64,000 nucleotides of DNA from Thereva unica (lineage: Eukaryota; Arthropoda; Insecta; Diptera; Therevidae), in contig OX465282.1 in assembly GCA_949987705.1 (NCBI GenBank), positions 10,280,501 to 10,344,500 of the forward strand, in the 5' to 3' direction. Position 1 is the stretch's first letter, and the number at the start of each line of letters is the position of its first letter. Shown here one piece after another: positions 20,559 to 30,297 of the stretch. A program made the translations under genes and the position numbers. The notes below the pieces were generated by a model, which was not told the DNA's origin, did not search any database, and saw only the letters and a list, made by a program, of their open reading frames with translations.

Positions 20559-20883
20559 TGCTGTAAACATGCTAAGGGCGAAAATAGTTTCCACAGCGAC
20601 TGGCAAAAACGAATAGAACACACAGCTTTTCTATGAGTATGAAGGGTGCAGCACAATATGCAGACCACTCGACGACGAGGTCGCCGAGAGTGGCGACTCA
20701 ATCAATCCAAGTTCTATTTCGTAGCCGTCGCCCCTCAAAGTTGCCTGGGCGGTGTGACATGGGATTGTGTTGCTATTCTCGTATGTTCCTGTGCGCGTGT
20801 GTAGCATTCGGATGTCGAAGATGATTATTCTTGTGTGTGCTTTTTAATTTGTGTGCGCCGTCGCCCTTAGCATGTTTACAGCA
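20559..20883. mobile_element. PIF/Harbinger-type MITE, 325 bp, TAA duplication
   Basis: Terminal inverted repeats of at least 23 bp begin TGCTGTAAACATGCTAAGGG at both ends. Flanks are TAA at 20556-20558 and 20884-20886, and the RTE-A sequence on either side joins as CGTATAAGATG once the insert and one TAA are removed. A 3-bp TAA duplication is typical of PIF/Harbinger. No coding capacity. Confidence 0.9.
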
Positions 20884-20946
20884 TAAGATGTCCGCTGCTT
20901 TGGCATCCGTATCGGCGAAGACGGCGCTATCGTCGGCGAACATTAT

Positions 20947-21229
20947 CCCGCTAAGGGCCAACTAGGGCCAAATTGGCACCAGCCTTTTTTTTCAACTATC
21001 TGTAACTTCTAGAACTTTCACTTTCTCGAGATTTCTATTGTTCGACAAACTTGTTCTAAGGATCCCATAAATCTCTGTTCGTTGTATTCTTGATTAAATT
21101 CCCTACAATTTGGGATTAAAGTTATTTGAAAAAATCTGAGAGAAGTTATTACGGTTTAAAGTCGCGCGGTGCCAATTTGGCACTAGTTGGCCTGGAGTGT
21201 ATGTAAAAATGAAGTAGGACCTTAGCGGG
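20947..21229. mobile_element. piggyBac-type MITE, 283 bp, TTAA target
   Basis: Ends CCCGCTAAGG...CCTTAGCGGG, with an inner inverted pair GGCCAAATTGGCACC / GGTGCCAATTTGGCACTAG. Flanks are TTAT (20943-20946, one change) and TTAA (21230-21233). The corresponding intact RTE-A sequence has CATTAAG here, so the target was a TTAA. CCC tips and TTAA targets are piggyBac hallmarks. Confidence 0.88.
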
Positions 21230-21545
21230 TTAATTCGGTTACGAAGTTGTTGTCGTCGTATCGAACGACGAGTCGTCTCCCTGTCGAACACCCGTATGAG
21301 TAGGAAACTCCTCACTTCGAATACGAACGATGATTCTCAATGAGACGTGTTCGGTTTCCAAGACCCTCCACAAGCGGTTCCAATCGATGCAAACGAAAGA
21401 TGAAAACGGCGACAGATCTTTTGCCGCAACAAATCCATTAGCGGACGTAGTGCGAATATTTGATCAATGCATCCTCGATGTGGTCTAAATCCCGCTTGTT
21501 CTTTCCGGCTTGTTGACTCTCGATGTTTCTGTAGCAAAAAGGTGC

Positions 21546-21620
21546 ACCGTCCGCCAGGAGAAAACCCGCCTTAAGCGGAACTTTGGTGACCTATTATTAA
21601 CCGGTTAAACCGGCGGGATG
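21546..21620 (-). repeat. Continuation of the SINE/LINE-tail family copy
   Basis: ACCGTCCGCCAGGAGAAAAC and CCTATTATTAACC match 42890-42945; this is the part of the repeat beyond the RTE-A insertion. Confidence 0.6.
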
Positions 21621-23385
21621 CCTTATAATAAATAACGAAGTATTTTTGACACTACAAGATCGATCGATCCCAAGGGTTGTTATTGCAAAGAACACGCTGA
21701 ATTACGAACAAATAGAGACGAAGCTGTGAGTGTTATAAATCAGCGCCCACAACCTACATCAACTTGATTTGACGTCGCTAACACCTCTTCATTTTCTGAC
21801 GGGTTAGGGAAAACCTTCGTCCATGATATAAGAAAAAATGGAAGTTATGGTTAGATATGAGTCGTTTCTTGTGAAAGCGATGGCGCCATGAAATTTGCAG
21901 TAGTCTCATTCTCATCATCATCCGTATCCAAGAGCAACATGATTCATAAAACGTGGCGAAGTGGTGTTGGTCCTAGACAATCAAAGCCCAAGCAGACTTC
22001 TTTGGCGACTTGCTGTAATAAAATTCACTTTTAAAGGAAAAGACTAGCCTGTGAGGTGCGATTTGCTGGCATAGAAAGTCTCAGGAGGAGTATTCAACTA
22101 ATATACCCTATAGAGGTCAACTAACATCGTGGGTTGAAGGATGCTGAAGAAAATTACGAGATCACTGACAGTTTAAGAAATTGTCATTTCTCTGACTCTA
22201 GGTTCAGAAACCAATTTTAGATACATGGAACAACGCATCAAAAGCTTCACAAAGTTCGTCAATTGTGACTCAAAATTCAATTATGTTGGATCAGCTTTGA
22301 TTATCCAAATATAATTAATTTAATCATTACTAAATGTATTCGTTACTTTCTTAAAAAGTGAATCTCTCCTTACAAAAGCCATCCCATAACATAAACTTAG
22401 CTAACAAACCATTCCCCGCCCGAGGACCTTTTACGATTTGAAAAGTAACAAATATTTTAGCTGTACAAAGTGTTCCGCATTGAACTTTCTCCATAATCCA
22501 CAACCTCATATAAAAATAAATAAAAAAAAAAATCCTTCATCTTCTTATGTGATAATATAAAAATGTTTTATGCGTTAAATTAGATTACTGTGTTATAAAT
22601 CACATAAGTTTCAGCTCTGTTAGCTCAGTCCTCTCCTCTATATGTTGCAGGCGCTAGCCCATAAAATTCAAAATGTGAAATAAATGCACAACTGGCTAAA
22701 ATGACATAAAAAATCGGGACATAAAATGCACGATCGTAGTAAAGAATAAATAGGGCTTGTTGGTCCGGAATATAATGTTATTAAGGGTTGGGGGGCACAA
22801 GCCTTTCACACCCCCAACCCAACGAGGAACAACAACAACAGCATCAACAACATAACATCAAGTAGGAGGACAGGAACATTACTGCCTATAAGAGAAATGA
22901 AAACATATCAGTAAAGATACAAAAAAAAAACAACGAAATATATGATTGGGTATTGGAGGAACCTTGTCGAGCTTTGTGTCCTTACTGTTTCCTAACTTCA
23001 TATTTGCGAGATTGAGGGTCCGATTTATGGTGCCTGTTGACCAATATGGGTCCCATCGTGCCGGGCCTGGCTCTGAACGTGTAATAAAAAAGTTACACAA
23101 TTCCGTTTTTAAAGGCATAAACTACAAAAAGTTCGGCACAGAAAAGGTCATTGAATAATATGTTTTACAAGTTTCAGGTTTGTCCAGAGAAGTTTATATA
23201 TTTTGTTAATACTATTCGCTTTTGTGTTTCGTTTATTTTAAGTGGAGCAGGATTGGTACATGGGATGTTGCTCGAATAAAACAATGTTATAAATATTGAA
23301 TTTGGTAAGAACGGGCATTTTATACATTTTTACTTAGAATGTTCCTATTGCTTTTAGGTAATTTAAGGTTTAGAAGCTAGATAAC
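21621..23385. other. No gene seen
   Basis: About 1.75 kb of mostly A+T-rich DNA. It includes an (AAC)n-like run near 22830-22850 and a short pyrimidine/purine tract, but no recognisable gene or element. Confidence 0.45.
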
Positions 23386-23387
23386 AA

Positions 23388-23440
23388 CAGGGGCGGATCC
23401 AGAAGCAATTCTTGGAGGGGGGAAATCAAATTTACGCAAA
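23388..23440 (+). repeat. Solo hAT-type terminus
   Basis: CAGGGGCGGATCCAGAAGCA followed by a G run matches the widespread CAGGGGCGGATCCAG end of hAT elements. The opposite terminus was not found nearby, so this is a fragment. Confidence 0.45.
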
Positions 23441-24039
23441 ATCTGGAAATTATGTTATCTGAAACAGTATTCGGTGTACAGTAAAAATGAAAGTTGAAAA
23501 CATATCTCCTTAAGAATAAAATAACTCCCAAAAAAACTGTAAATTGCAAAATGCGGAGTTACTCAAGTTTCTTTTTTCCGTAAATCCCTGTTTCATAGTG
23601 GATAGTGGGTATAGCCTATTTTTTTTCAAAGATATTCTGGAAACAGCGTTGAACATACAAGCCACATAGTCCTACAAAGGACACGCACTTGCGTCACGCG
23701 TACTTTTGTTACGCACCCTTTTCTGGGCACTTGTTGCCATGTAGCTGGCTAGAACATGGCAACTTTTGATAGAACTCTAGCAACAGACAGCAGCGTATAA
23801 TTCTACGGTGTGTGAAGCAAAATAGGTACATACGAGGAGTGTGTGGGAGTCGTTTCAATGTTGCAATGCAAAAGCGGCTCTCAACATTCACTTCAAGTTG
23901 CAAATGTAAACGCAAGCAGCTCGACTGGAGCCGATCCAAAATATTTGTCTGATCGGCTCGAGTGCTTGTCATGTAACTTCAAATGACAGCTGTAGAACTC
24001 AAGCTCATTTCAAGCTAATATGCCGTTTCAGGTAGGCAG

Positions 24040-24333
24040 TAGTGATGAGCAGGACTGGTCTTGCAGTCTTGGCTGGTCTTGCAAATTTAACAAGGCCGAA
24101 GCAAGACCAAGACAAGACAGAACAAGACAAGACTGCAAGATCAAGATAGCAAGACTTTTTGCTCATCACTAAGTGTCAAAAGTCTTGCAGTGATGAGCAA
24201 AAAGTCTTGCACTGTCACTTAGTGATGAACAAAAAGTCTTGCTATCTTGATCTTGCAGTCTTGTCTTGTCCTGTCTTGTCTTGGTCTTGCTTTAGTCTTG
24301 TTAAATCTGCAAGACTTGTCTTGCTCATCACTA
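24040..24333. mobile_element. hAT-type MITE cluster (two inverted units)
   Basis: The outer ends are TAGTGATGAGCA and its inverse, flanked by GTAGGCAG (24032-24039) and GTAGGCGG (24334-24341), an 8-bp duplication with one difference. Inside, further GCTCATCACTA and TAGTGATGAACA tips near 24162-24173 and 24220 show two copies in opposite orientation, each filled with repeats of TCTTG/CAAGA. The whole can fold as a long hairpin. Confidence 0.85.
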
Positions 24334-24732
24334 GTAGGCGGAGAATATACGCGCTCGAGTTCTTCAGATTTTCAAGCTTTCGGGCACACAAGCTGTCATG
24401 GAAACATAGTATATTTTTCTTGCTTCCATTTCCTCAGAGTCGTTGATGACATCATCACAATCTATATTTTCTGCCAGCTCTCGTTCTATTGATAATATCA
24501 TGCAATAATTTAAGCAATAATAATAAATGTAATTTTTTTATAATTTATCATTTTTAACTTTTGTTCACCTTTTGCAATTGCCTTTTCGTCCTTCTAAAGG
24601 CGAGTGTCGACAGCAATTTTACCGAACGTCCCCCAACTAAGTAGCAACTGCGTCCAATACGCTGCTTGACCACCGCATCGAACGAAACCGAATCAAAGTT
24701 TGAACTTTTTTTCGCCCCATACAATTCCTTAA
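24334..24732. other. No gene seen
   Basis: Intervening A+T-rich sequence with no motif recognised. Confidence 0.4.
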
Positions 24733-25245
24733 TAGCTGGAACACAATGCTCACCATAAGCCGTGGGCTATAAAAGCTTTTCGTTGACAAATAATAGACAC
24801 CATGTATCTACCTAGGAACGAACAAAATGAAACTATCGGCGAAGTGACCATAACTACGACCAAAAAATTAGAACCTATTTCTATTTTTTGGTTGACGCTT
24901 ACAGTTCTACCAAATCATACATACAAAAAAACACCGCTGTCAACAAATAAAACGTTATTATTTTGACAAAAAAGAGCCTTTTTGACAAATTTTGTTGTGT
25001 CTGAGGGTGCTTTATTTTAAAAATAAAAAAAATACACGTGTTGCATTCTTTTTTTTTTCATATTAGTTTAAATTAGTTTCAATTTAAATTTGAAACTCAT
25101 TTGACAGGAAATTTTTTTTTTCAACGCCTACGGTATCGCTTCGCTCTATTATAATTTTAGTTTTACGATTGACAGCGATGGCAAAATTTGAGAGCGATAG
25201 AGCTTTCATAGCCCACGGCTTATGGCGAGCATTGTGTTCCTGCTA
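24733..25245. mobile_element. PIF/Harbinger-type MITE, 513 bp, TAA duplication
   Basis: Long inverted ends (about 45 bp with a few mismatches) start TAGCTGGAACACAATGCTCA on the left and TAGCAGGAACACAATGCTCG on the inverted right end, then share CATAAGCCGTGGGCTAT. TAA lies on both sides (24730-24732 and 25246-25248). No transposase inside. Confidence 0.88.
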
Positions 25246-25432
25246 TAAAGCTCCAATCAGAGCATATTAACAGCGCTCCAAATGTGCTACTCTTAGTAGC
25301 GCTCTCGCTGGGGAAGCTTCTGGATTGATTCTGCTAGAAGAAAGATGAGTGCTTATTGAAGAAAAATGAGTGCGTATTTTTAGTTTTTTTTTAAACTATT
25401 TATTTTTTTACTGTTTAAATTAACTTGAAATA

Positions 25433-25510
25433 TGGCAAACACTAGTAAAAAACAAAATGCACTTTCGATAAAGGCAAAGATTAAAATTCTTCGTGGAATA
25501 GCTGGCGGGA
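25433..25510 (+). pseudogene. CENP-B/pogo-type N-terminal fragment
   Basis: The ATG at 25433 opens MANTSKKQNALSIKAKIKIL followed by RGIAGG, matching the start of the CENP-B N-terminal helix-turn-helix of pogo/Tigger/jerky proteins (LS...K..IL......G). It is cut off at about 25510 by a hAT terminus. Only about 26 codons remain. Confidence 0.55.
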
Positions 25511-25512
25511 TA

Positions 25513-25600
25513 CAGGGCTGGCGCTTGGATTTTTTGCGCCCGGTGCGCCCGATAAGTTGTTTATTTTGAAAGCAGTGGGCACCAACACTCGTTGGATGGG
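25513..25600 (-). repeat. Terminal fragment of the hAT family seen at 51414-52165
   Basis: CAGGGCTGGCGCTTGGATTT and the following TGCGCCCGGTGCGCCC are the reverse complement of the right end of the hAT at 52120-52165. The other end is not present, so it is a solo fragment. Confidence 0.6.
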
Positions 25601-26460
25601 AGAATTAATTTTCATAGTTTGCGCAAAATTTAAGATTGCACTATAATAATGCCTATAATATAAAAAAAGAATCCATAAGGAGTTTCATATGAATCAATAT
25701 CCAACTAACATCTGCTGAAAAAGTCGTTTGCGTAGAAAAGGGGAATTTTTGAATCAACTTTTGACAACTGTGTGGATGTTGTTGTTTCTGTCTCCCTTTT
25801 GCTAGGAAAAAGAGTGTGGCAGAAAGATGAATTAAGATCAAGAGCAACAGCAACAAGTTAAAGCATTCTAATGCACCACCTAGTGAATAGATTGTGAGTT
25901 CTTTACAATCGTATAAATGCTTCCACCAAAAATGCAGACAAAATTGTATTGGCGACAGTAGTTCTTGAAAATTTCTGATTATGAGTAAGGGTAACTCATA
26001 CTTTTCTCCTGATCTTGTTGATCATGAAGAGAATCGTGTGTTGATTTGGGAGATGGAGAGAAGATAGAGCCCCAATTGCAATTACTCCAGCAAATCGCTG
26101 GTCAAGAACAGCTTTTGAAATAAGGGATATTTTGAAAACATACCTAAATAATAATTGAAATTATATGGTGAATTGTGCGAGTATGCTAAATTATAGACAA
26201 ACAATTAAAATAGCCACCTACTAGCTGTGAGAAAGATCAGCTTAGCTCGAGCTTGGCCCAGATGAACCACAGTAATAATGTGCCGCACAACAATTTGGCA
26301 GACTTCGATGCAAAGCTCTTAAAATCACTTGTTCAGCTGACCTCTGTTGCTCCATTGAAAGCTCCAAATGGCTTTAAAAGGCCTGAATTTCAACACTAGA
26401 ATGGCATTGTAACGGGAATCCATTTGACCGTGTTTTAGGAAAGCCATTATATTAGGAAAG
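25601..26460. other. Probable decayed PIF element, no intact gene
   Basis: Near 26085-26160 one frame reads NRWSRTAFEIRDILKTYL, resembling the C-terminal end of HARBI1-like proteins. The rest has stops in all frames. Confidence 0.35.
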
Positions 26461-26565
26461 CGCTATATGCAAAGTCGGAATGTAGTGGAACGTATCATCG
26501 GGCTGTTAAAATAGACACTGTTGTCTTCTGGTAGCCACCAGTCCATATCATGAAAGGTAAGTTAA
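26461..26565 (+). pseudogene. PIF/Harbinger transposase fragment
   Basis: Reads HMQSRNVVERIIGLLK (with neighbouring frame changes), the RN.VER.FG..K block near the last catalytic residue of PIF transposases, then CLLVATSP. The surroundings are decayed. Confidence 0.55.
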
Positions 26566-28550
26566 ATGAATAAACGAGGAAATACTAATTCCGCTGGTAC
26601 AGAAACAATCATACGGAATGAAATGCTTCTATTGAAACAAAATAAACCTTTGCCAAATTCGAGCGAGCTATTCATGTGTTGATAATGATGGATTATGAAG
26701 ATGAAAGGAAGACTTGAGAACGCCGTGGACATTTGTGTTAAAAGACCCCATTATAAAACCTAAAAAGAGAGCCGAGCTAACGTTCTAATAGTGCATTCTT
26801 ATCACGAAAAGTTTCATCATTGCTCTTACGAATCGGTTATAAATGAGTTTGGTAAGCCTATTAAATACCTAGCTTAAGAAGACTCGTCAAATCGATTCGT
26901 TATAATTGCAATAGATGCAATTACGAATAGATATTATGGTTATAATAGTACATTGAACTCTATCTTGGAATGCATGACCCAAGGGTATCGTGGTGAAAAT
27001 AGTGCGAAGTCAAGTTGGCTAGGTGCGTCACGCAGCAGTCAAAAACATTGAAGGGGATGTACGTGAGACCCAACGTTCAAATTAGGTCTGTTCGGGATGT
27101 AAGAAGTAAGGACTAATCTGCGAGTCGTCTCACCGATGGAGAATGTGACGAGCAGAGTAGGCCGACAGTGGAAGCAAAGAGAGATTAAAAAGATAGTAGG
27201 CCAATCGACCGAGTAATTTGAAGTCGCTAGGCAGGAAAAAAACATGAAATAAAAAAGAAATTTTCCTTAAATTAGTTTGTTTTATTTTGCCTAAAAATTT
27301 AAATAAAAAAAAGAATTAAATTTTTGATTTCTTTTAAGTTCACTACGTCGCTACTATCAAAAACGCTCAGTTAGTAATTTTGTGAAGTGACAACTGTGGT
27401 ATACAACCAAACCCATAAAATATTTCACCAATTTCGAGATTGCCTATTCCGCAAAGTGTGAAAAAGTGCCATGTTTTTTGGGATTATGTTCTAAGAAATG
27501 AATGGACTTTAATCGTTAACCGTTTTTGAGACAGAGCACGCAGGGCTCAGTCACTTTTGGCATAATGCAAGGTCAATAGTATACATCAAAGAACTGCTGC
27601 CATCATGAGAGAAGATACTGATTTACCCGCCACTTCAAATTGGACGTATTCAATCACTTCATTGCTATTTAAAAAAGACAAAAAAAAAACTTTTCTTAAA
27701 CATTGGAGAAATATCCCGATTTGAATCAACTGCTCAGGTATTTCAAGAGAACTGCCCCGAACAAGCATTGTTGATAATGAATTCAAAATTTTCGAGCGAC
27801 CGGATGAAGAAGAGAATAATTAATAATTTAGTTAATAAAAATCTTTGACATAAATTATAATTTTTTTAATGAAAAATAATCTTTATACAACATACTATTG
27901 ACTAAACCCATTTCATGTTTATTTTTCAAAGCGTAAACTCCTGCAATAGGTTTTTATGTACAACAAAAGAATGAAGCCTATCGTGTCGGATTCTGCAGAT
28001 ACGAAGATTAACAGAGGTAAGCGTTTGGTACCAGGGCAATTTCATGCAAGTTTTTTTCCTACTATTGAAACTTGAGGCATAAAAAATTAACGATATTGGG
28101 TCACCTACTATCTAAGTTGGGGTGTCAGATTGTATGTTAGGTAGAGTTGTTGATTGTTGATTAACTCCATGTTTTGTTGTGAGAGGTTCATGTTGTGAGG
28201 GAATATTGTTTTTGCAGTAAGATTGAATGTACAACATATACGTTTGTTTTTTTTCTATTTAAAGGATGTTTACTTGTTGCAGGTTGTAAAGGGTGCGATT
28301 TTTAAAATAAGCATTAAACGCGAAGATGGGTTAGCAGCGCCGATATAGCTCTTCATTCCGGAATTTCTAGATGACCCACTGCTTCAACCTGGTATCCCTC
28401 CACGGCCCTGATGAGGACGTTTCCAGATGGATGATCCGATTCAAGATGGATGACCCTCAGAAAGAATAGGAGCTAATTATCCAATATGAGAAACAAGCGA
28501 GCTGTACAATAATCCGCCTGGGGCACCGATTAAACAAAATCGGAACGTTG
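26566..28550. other. No gene seen
   Basis: About 2 kb of A+T-rich sequence. No long frame or family motif is recognised. It may contain further remnants of the element at 25.6-26.6 kb. Confidence 0.4.
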
Positions 28551-28589
28551 CAAGGTTACTTAGTCACCACAATAAGCGAATCTTTAGAT

Positions 28590-28850
28590 AGAGCAGCTGG
28601 CAATACTTAAATTACCATAAAACAGCCCAAATTACAATTAAAAAGTTTTCTGGCAATATCCACGAATGGATTTCTTTCTGGGAGTAATTTAAATCAGCAA
28701 TTTCACGACATTCAGTCACTATCCGCGGCAAGTAAATTTTATTACTTGCAGTCAGCATTGGTAGGGAAAGCAGCTGCAGCAATACGAGGATTTACCCATT
28801 CAATTCGTGCTATGACAGCGCTAATGCGTTACTGGAATAAGATATGAATT
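28590..28850 (+). pseudogene. BEL/Pao-type LTR retrotransposon gag fragment (DUF1759-like)
   Basis: Translations give KKFSGNIHEWISFWE then, after a stop and frame changes, FHDIQSLSAASKFYYLQSAL and GKAAAAIRGF. This is the conserved order L.KFSG....W..FW...F.......L....K..YL...L.G.A...I.G of DUF1759 in BEL/Pao gag. No protease, RT or LTR is visible in the window, so it is a small broken remnant. Confidence 0.65.
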
Positions 28851-28859
28851 GATATGAAT

Positions 28860-29145
28860 TCGTTTGTTAATAGAACAACTCGACTGTGGAATATCTCTCG
28901 CAGTCAGTATTTCCGAGCTCCTACAACATCCAAGAGTTCAAACGCAGGGTTTCATCACCACCTTCTTCAATACCCCCCCCCCCCCACCGTACCTTTTAAC
29001 CCTTAACCTTTAACCCCCCCCCCCCCCTCCCCAGTACTAAGCTTACTGCTAGACATTGCACCATGACGTGACAAATGACATGACGGACTTGTAGTACAAA
29101 GGGTGACTCCTGAGCTTAGCACTGCCACATAAAAAAAAAAGAATT
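28860..29145 (+). pseudogene. LINE C-terminal remnant and 3' UTR with A tail
   Basis: FVNRTTRLWN and a shifted EFKRRVSSPPSS-like end show a Jockey-type ORF2 tail. Two C runs (28973-28985, 29014-29026) lie in the UTR. The 3' end reads CATGACGTGACAAATGACAT, GGACTTGTAGTACAAAGGGT, GAGCTTAGCACTGCCACATA and an A tail at 29131-29140. The same 3' block appears at 30210-30297, 41485-41560 and, inverted, at 42750-42850. Confidence 0.7.
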
Positions 29146-29369
29146 CGGTCAGAACGATAGAATTGTCAACAAAGCTATGCAGCAACATCAAGAAACGATA
29201 TTCTAGGACTTCGTAAATTATATTATTTGGTGACATCTATTGCACATTCCCTCACCTTTGCCTTCTACAAATTATTTTATTATGTTAAAAACTAGCTTAA
29301 GTGTATACCAAGTGAGATTAAGGTCATGGTCGACATGCCGAATTGACCAGAATCGGGAAACCGAAGAAA

Positions 29370-29545
29370 TTACTAAAAAAAATATGACCACCTGGATCCC
29401 GCGATATCGTGCAGTACAAAAATTACACGGACGTCGTTTAAACAAACAAAAAACGGATCGACCGATTTTTATGAAAATCTTTTCAGATCATATTTTCGTT
29501 AATACGCTTCACAGGGCACCGCGACGAAGTCGATATATTGCCCTC
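29370..29545 (-). repeat. Single unit of the 150-bp tandem repeat family
   Basis: CGATATCGTGCAGTACAAAA, GTCGTTTAAACAAAC, CAGATCATATTTTCGTTAAT and GACGAAGTCGATAT are the reverse complement of the unit repeated four times at 54317-54900. Confidence 0.8.
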
Positions 29546-29569
29546 TGCATGCAGCGTTCTGCCATAAGC

Positions 29570-29715
29570 TACGTATTCGTTTATAAATAGAAAAACACGA
29601 CTGGGAATAATTTTTCGCAATCAGCATTTTCGATCTCCTTAAGCATCTAAGATTTCTAACTTTCAAAGATCCTACCTCACCAACCCTATTCCACCTCCTT
29701 GCCAAAGTTCCTCTT
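29570..29715 (+). pseudogene. LINE C-terminal remnant, 5' piece (split by a SINE)
   Basis: AGAAAAACACGACTGGGAAT gives RKTRLGI/NRKTRLGNN and CAATCAGCATTTTCGATCTC parallels the LINE ends at 10770 and 28900. It resumes after the SINE at 30174. Confidence 0.6.
29680..29715 (+). repeat. 36-bp direct repeat, left of the SINE
   Basis: CCAACCCTATTCCACCTCCT... about 78% identical to 30174-30209. It is likely an aged target duplication of the SINE insertion. Confidence 0.5.
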
Positions 29716-30173
29716 TTTTTTATGTGAAAGACTAGAGTCTCAGGAAAGGCCCTTTATACTGTTGACAATCTATTTTCTTCGTATAGGGTGCTATGTCGAA
29801 AAGACGCTCTAGTCGGGGAGGACTACCACAGCCCACCCGCGATATATTTAGTCCACCTACTCCCAACCATTACTATCGCAACTTTGACATCGGGGCATCG
29901 AGAACAACTCGCTGAAGTGTTATGCCTCCTGAAACGAGTTGATTCTCATCAACCCACCGATGACATACGCTTTGGTGGAGCGGGGAAGGGCTAAGGATGG
30001 CTATGACTGGAGGAATCAGGAATGTAAAGAGGGAAGAAGAAAGAAGGAAAGTTATGTAGGCGGGAAAGTGGAAAAGGCGAAGGATCGTAGGGCTGATCGG
30101 GATTCGAACCCGGGACCTCTGGGATGGTAGCCAGACGCCTTACTCCCTAGGGCACCATCTGCTCCTTATAATA
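29716..30173 (-). mobile_element. tRNA-derived SINE, about 455 bp, minus strand
   Basis: The 5' end lies near 30168 and reads, on the minus strand, GGAGCAGATGGTGCCCTAGG. A B box GGGTTCGAATCC is at 30099-30112 and an A-box-like TGGTGCCCTAGGGAG at 30144-30158, correctly spaced for an internal pol III promoter. The body follows to about 29740 and ends AGTCTTTCACATAAAAAAAA at 29705-29730. That end matches the 3' end of the LINE tails (TTAGCACTGCCACATAAAA), which suggests the SINE uses that LINE's machinery. Body pieces recur at 20165-20200. Confidence 0.75.
30085..30168 (-). promoter_or_regulatory. Internal RNA polymerase III promoter of the SINE (tRNA-like head)
   Basis: The A-box-like and B-box (GGGTTCGAATCC) sequences are spaced as in tRNA genes. 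The head does not fold into a clean acceptor stem, so it is a SINE head and not a tRNA gene. Confidence 0.7.
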
Positions 30174-30297
30174 CCAAACCTATTCCACCCTCTCACAAAG
30201 CTTCCTCTTAAACATTTCACCATGACATGACCAGCGATACGATGGATTGGTACTACAAAGGGTAATAGCTGAGCTTAGAACTGCCACACAAAAAATG
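30174..30297 (+). repeat. LINE 3' UTR, second piece, with A tail
   Basis: CATGACATGACCAGCGATAC, GGATTGGTACTACAAAGGGT, GCTGAGCTTAGAACTGCCAC and a short A run. It continues the LINE fragment at 29570-29715 beyond the SINE. Confidence 0.7.

Larger units (their letters stand above)
20274..21535 (-). mobile_element. 5'-truncated RTE-A copy, minus strand, with two nested MITEs
   Basis: On the minus strand the 3' end is the (GAA)n tail and GATCCGTTAG... segment at 20274-20336. An internal deletion joins it to the block with QIEQVPMFKYLGSLIEETKVAS, then FADDSAVFADTDAK (RT active site, 20890-20945), then QAGFRPHRGCIDQIFALRPL at 21430-21520. The start is truncated in RT. Flanks carry a near-perfect 10-bp duplication, AAAGAGGTGC (20264-20273) and AAAAAGGTGC (21536-21545). 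Two MITEs (20559-20883 and 20947-21229) interrupt it; removing each rejoins RTE-A sequence. Confidence 0.88.

Noticed and set aside
30085..30168. A tRNA gene
   Set aside because: A and B boxes are present but the acceptor and anticodon stems do not pair cleanly, and a SINE body with an A tail follows.
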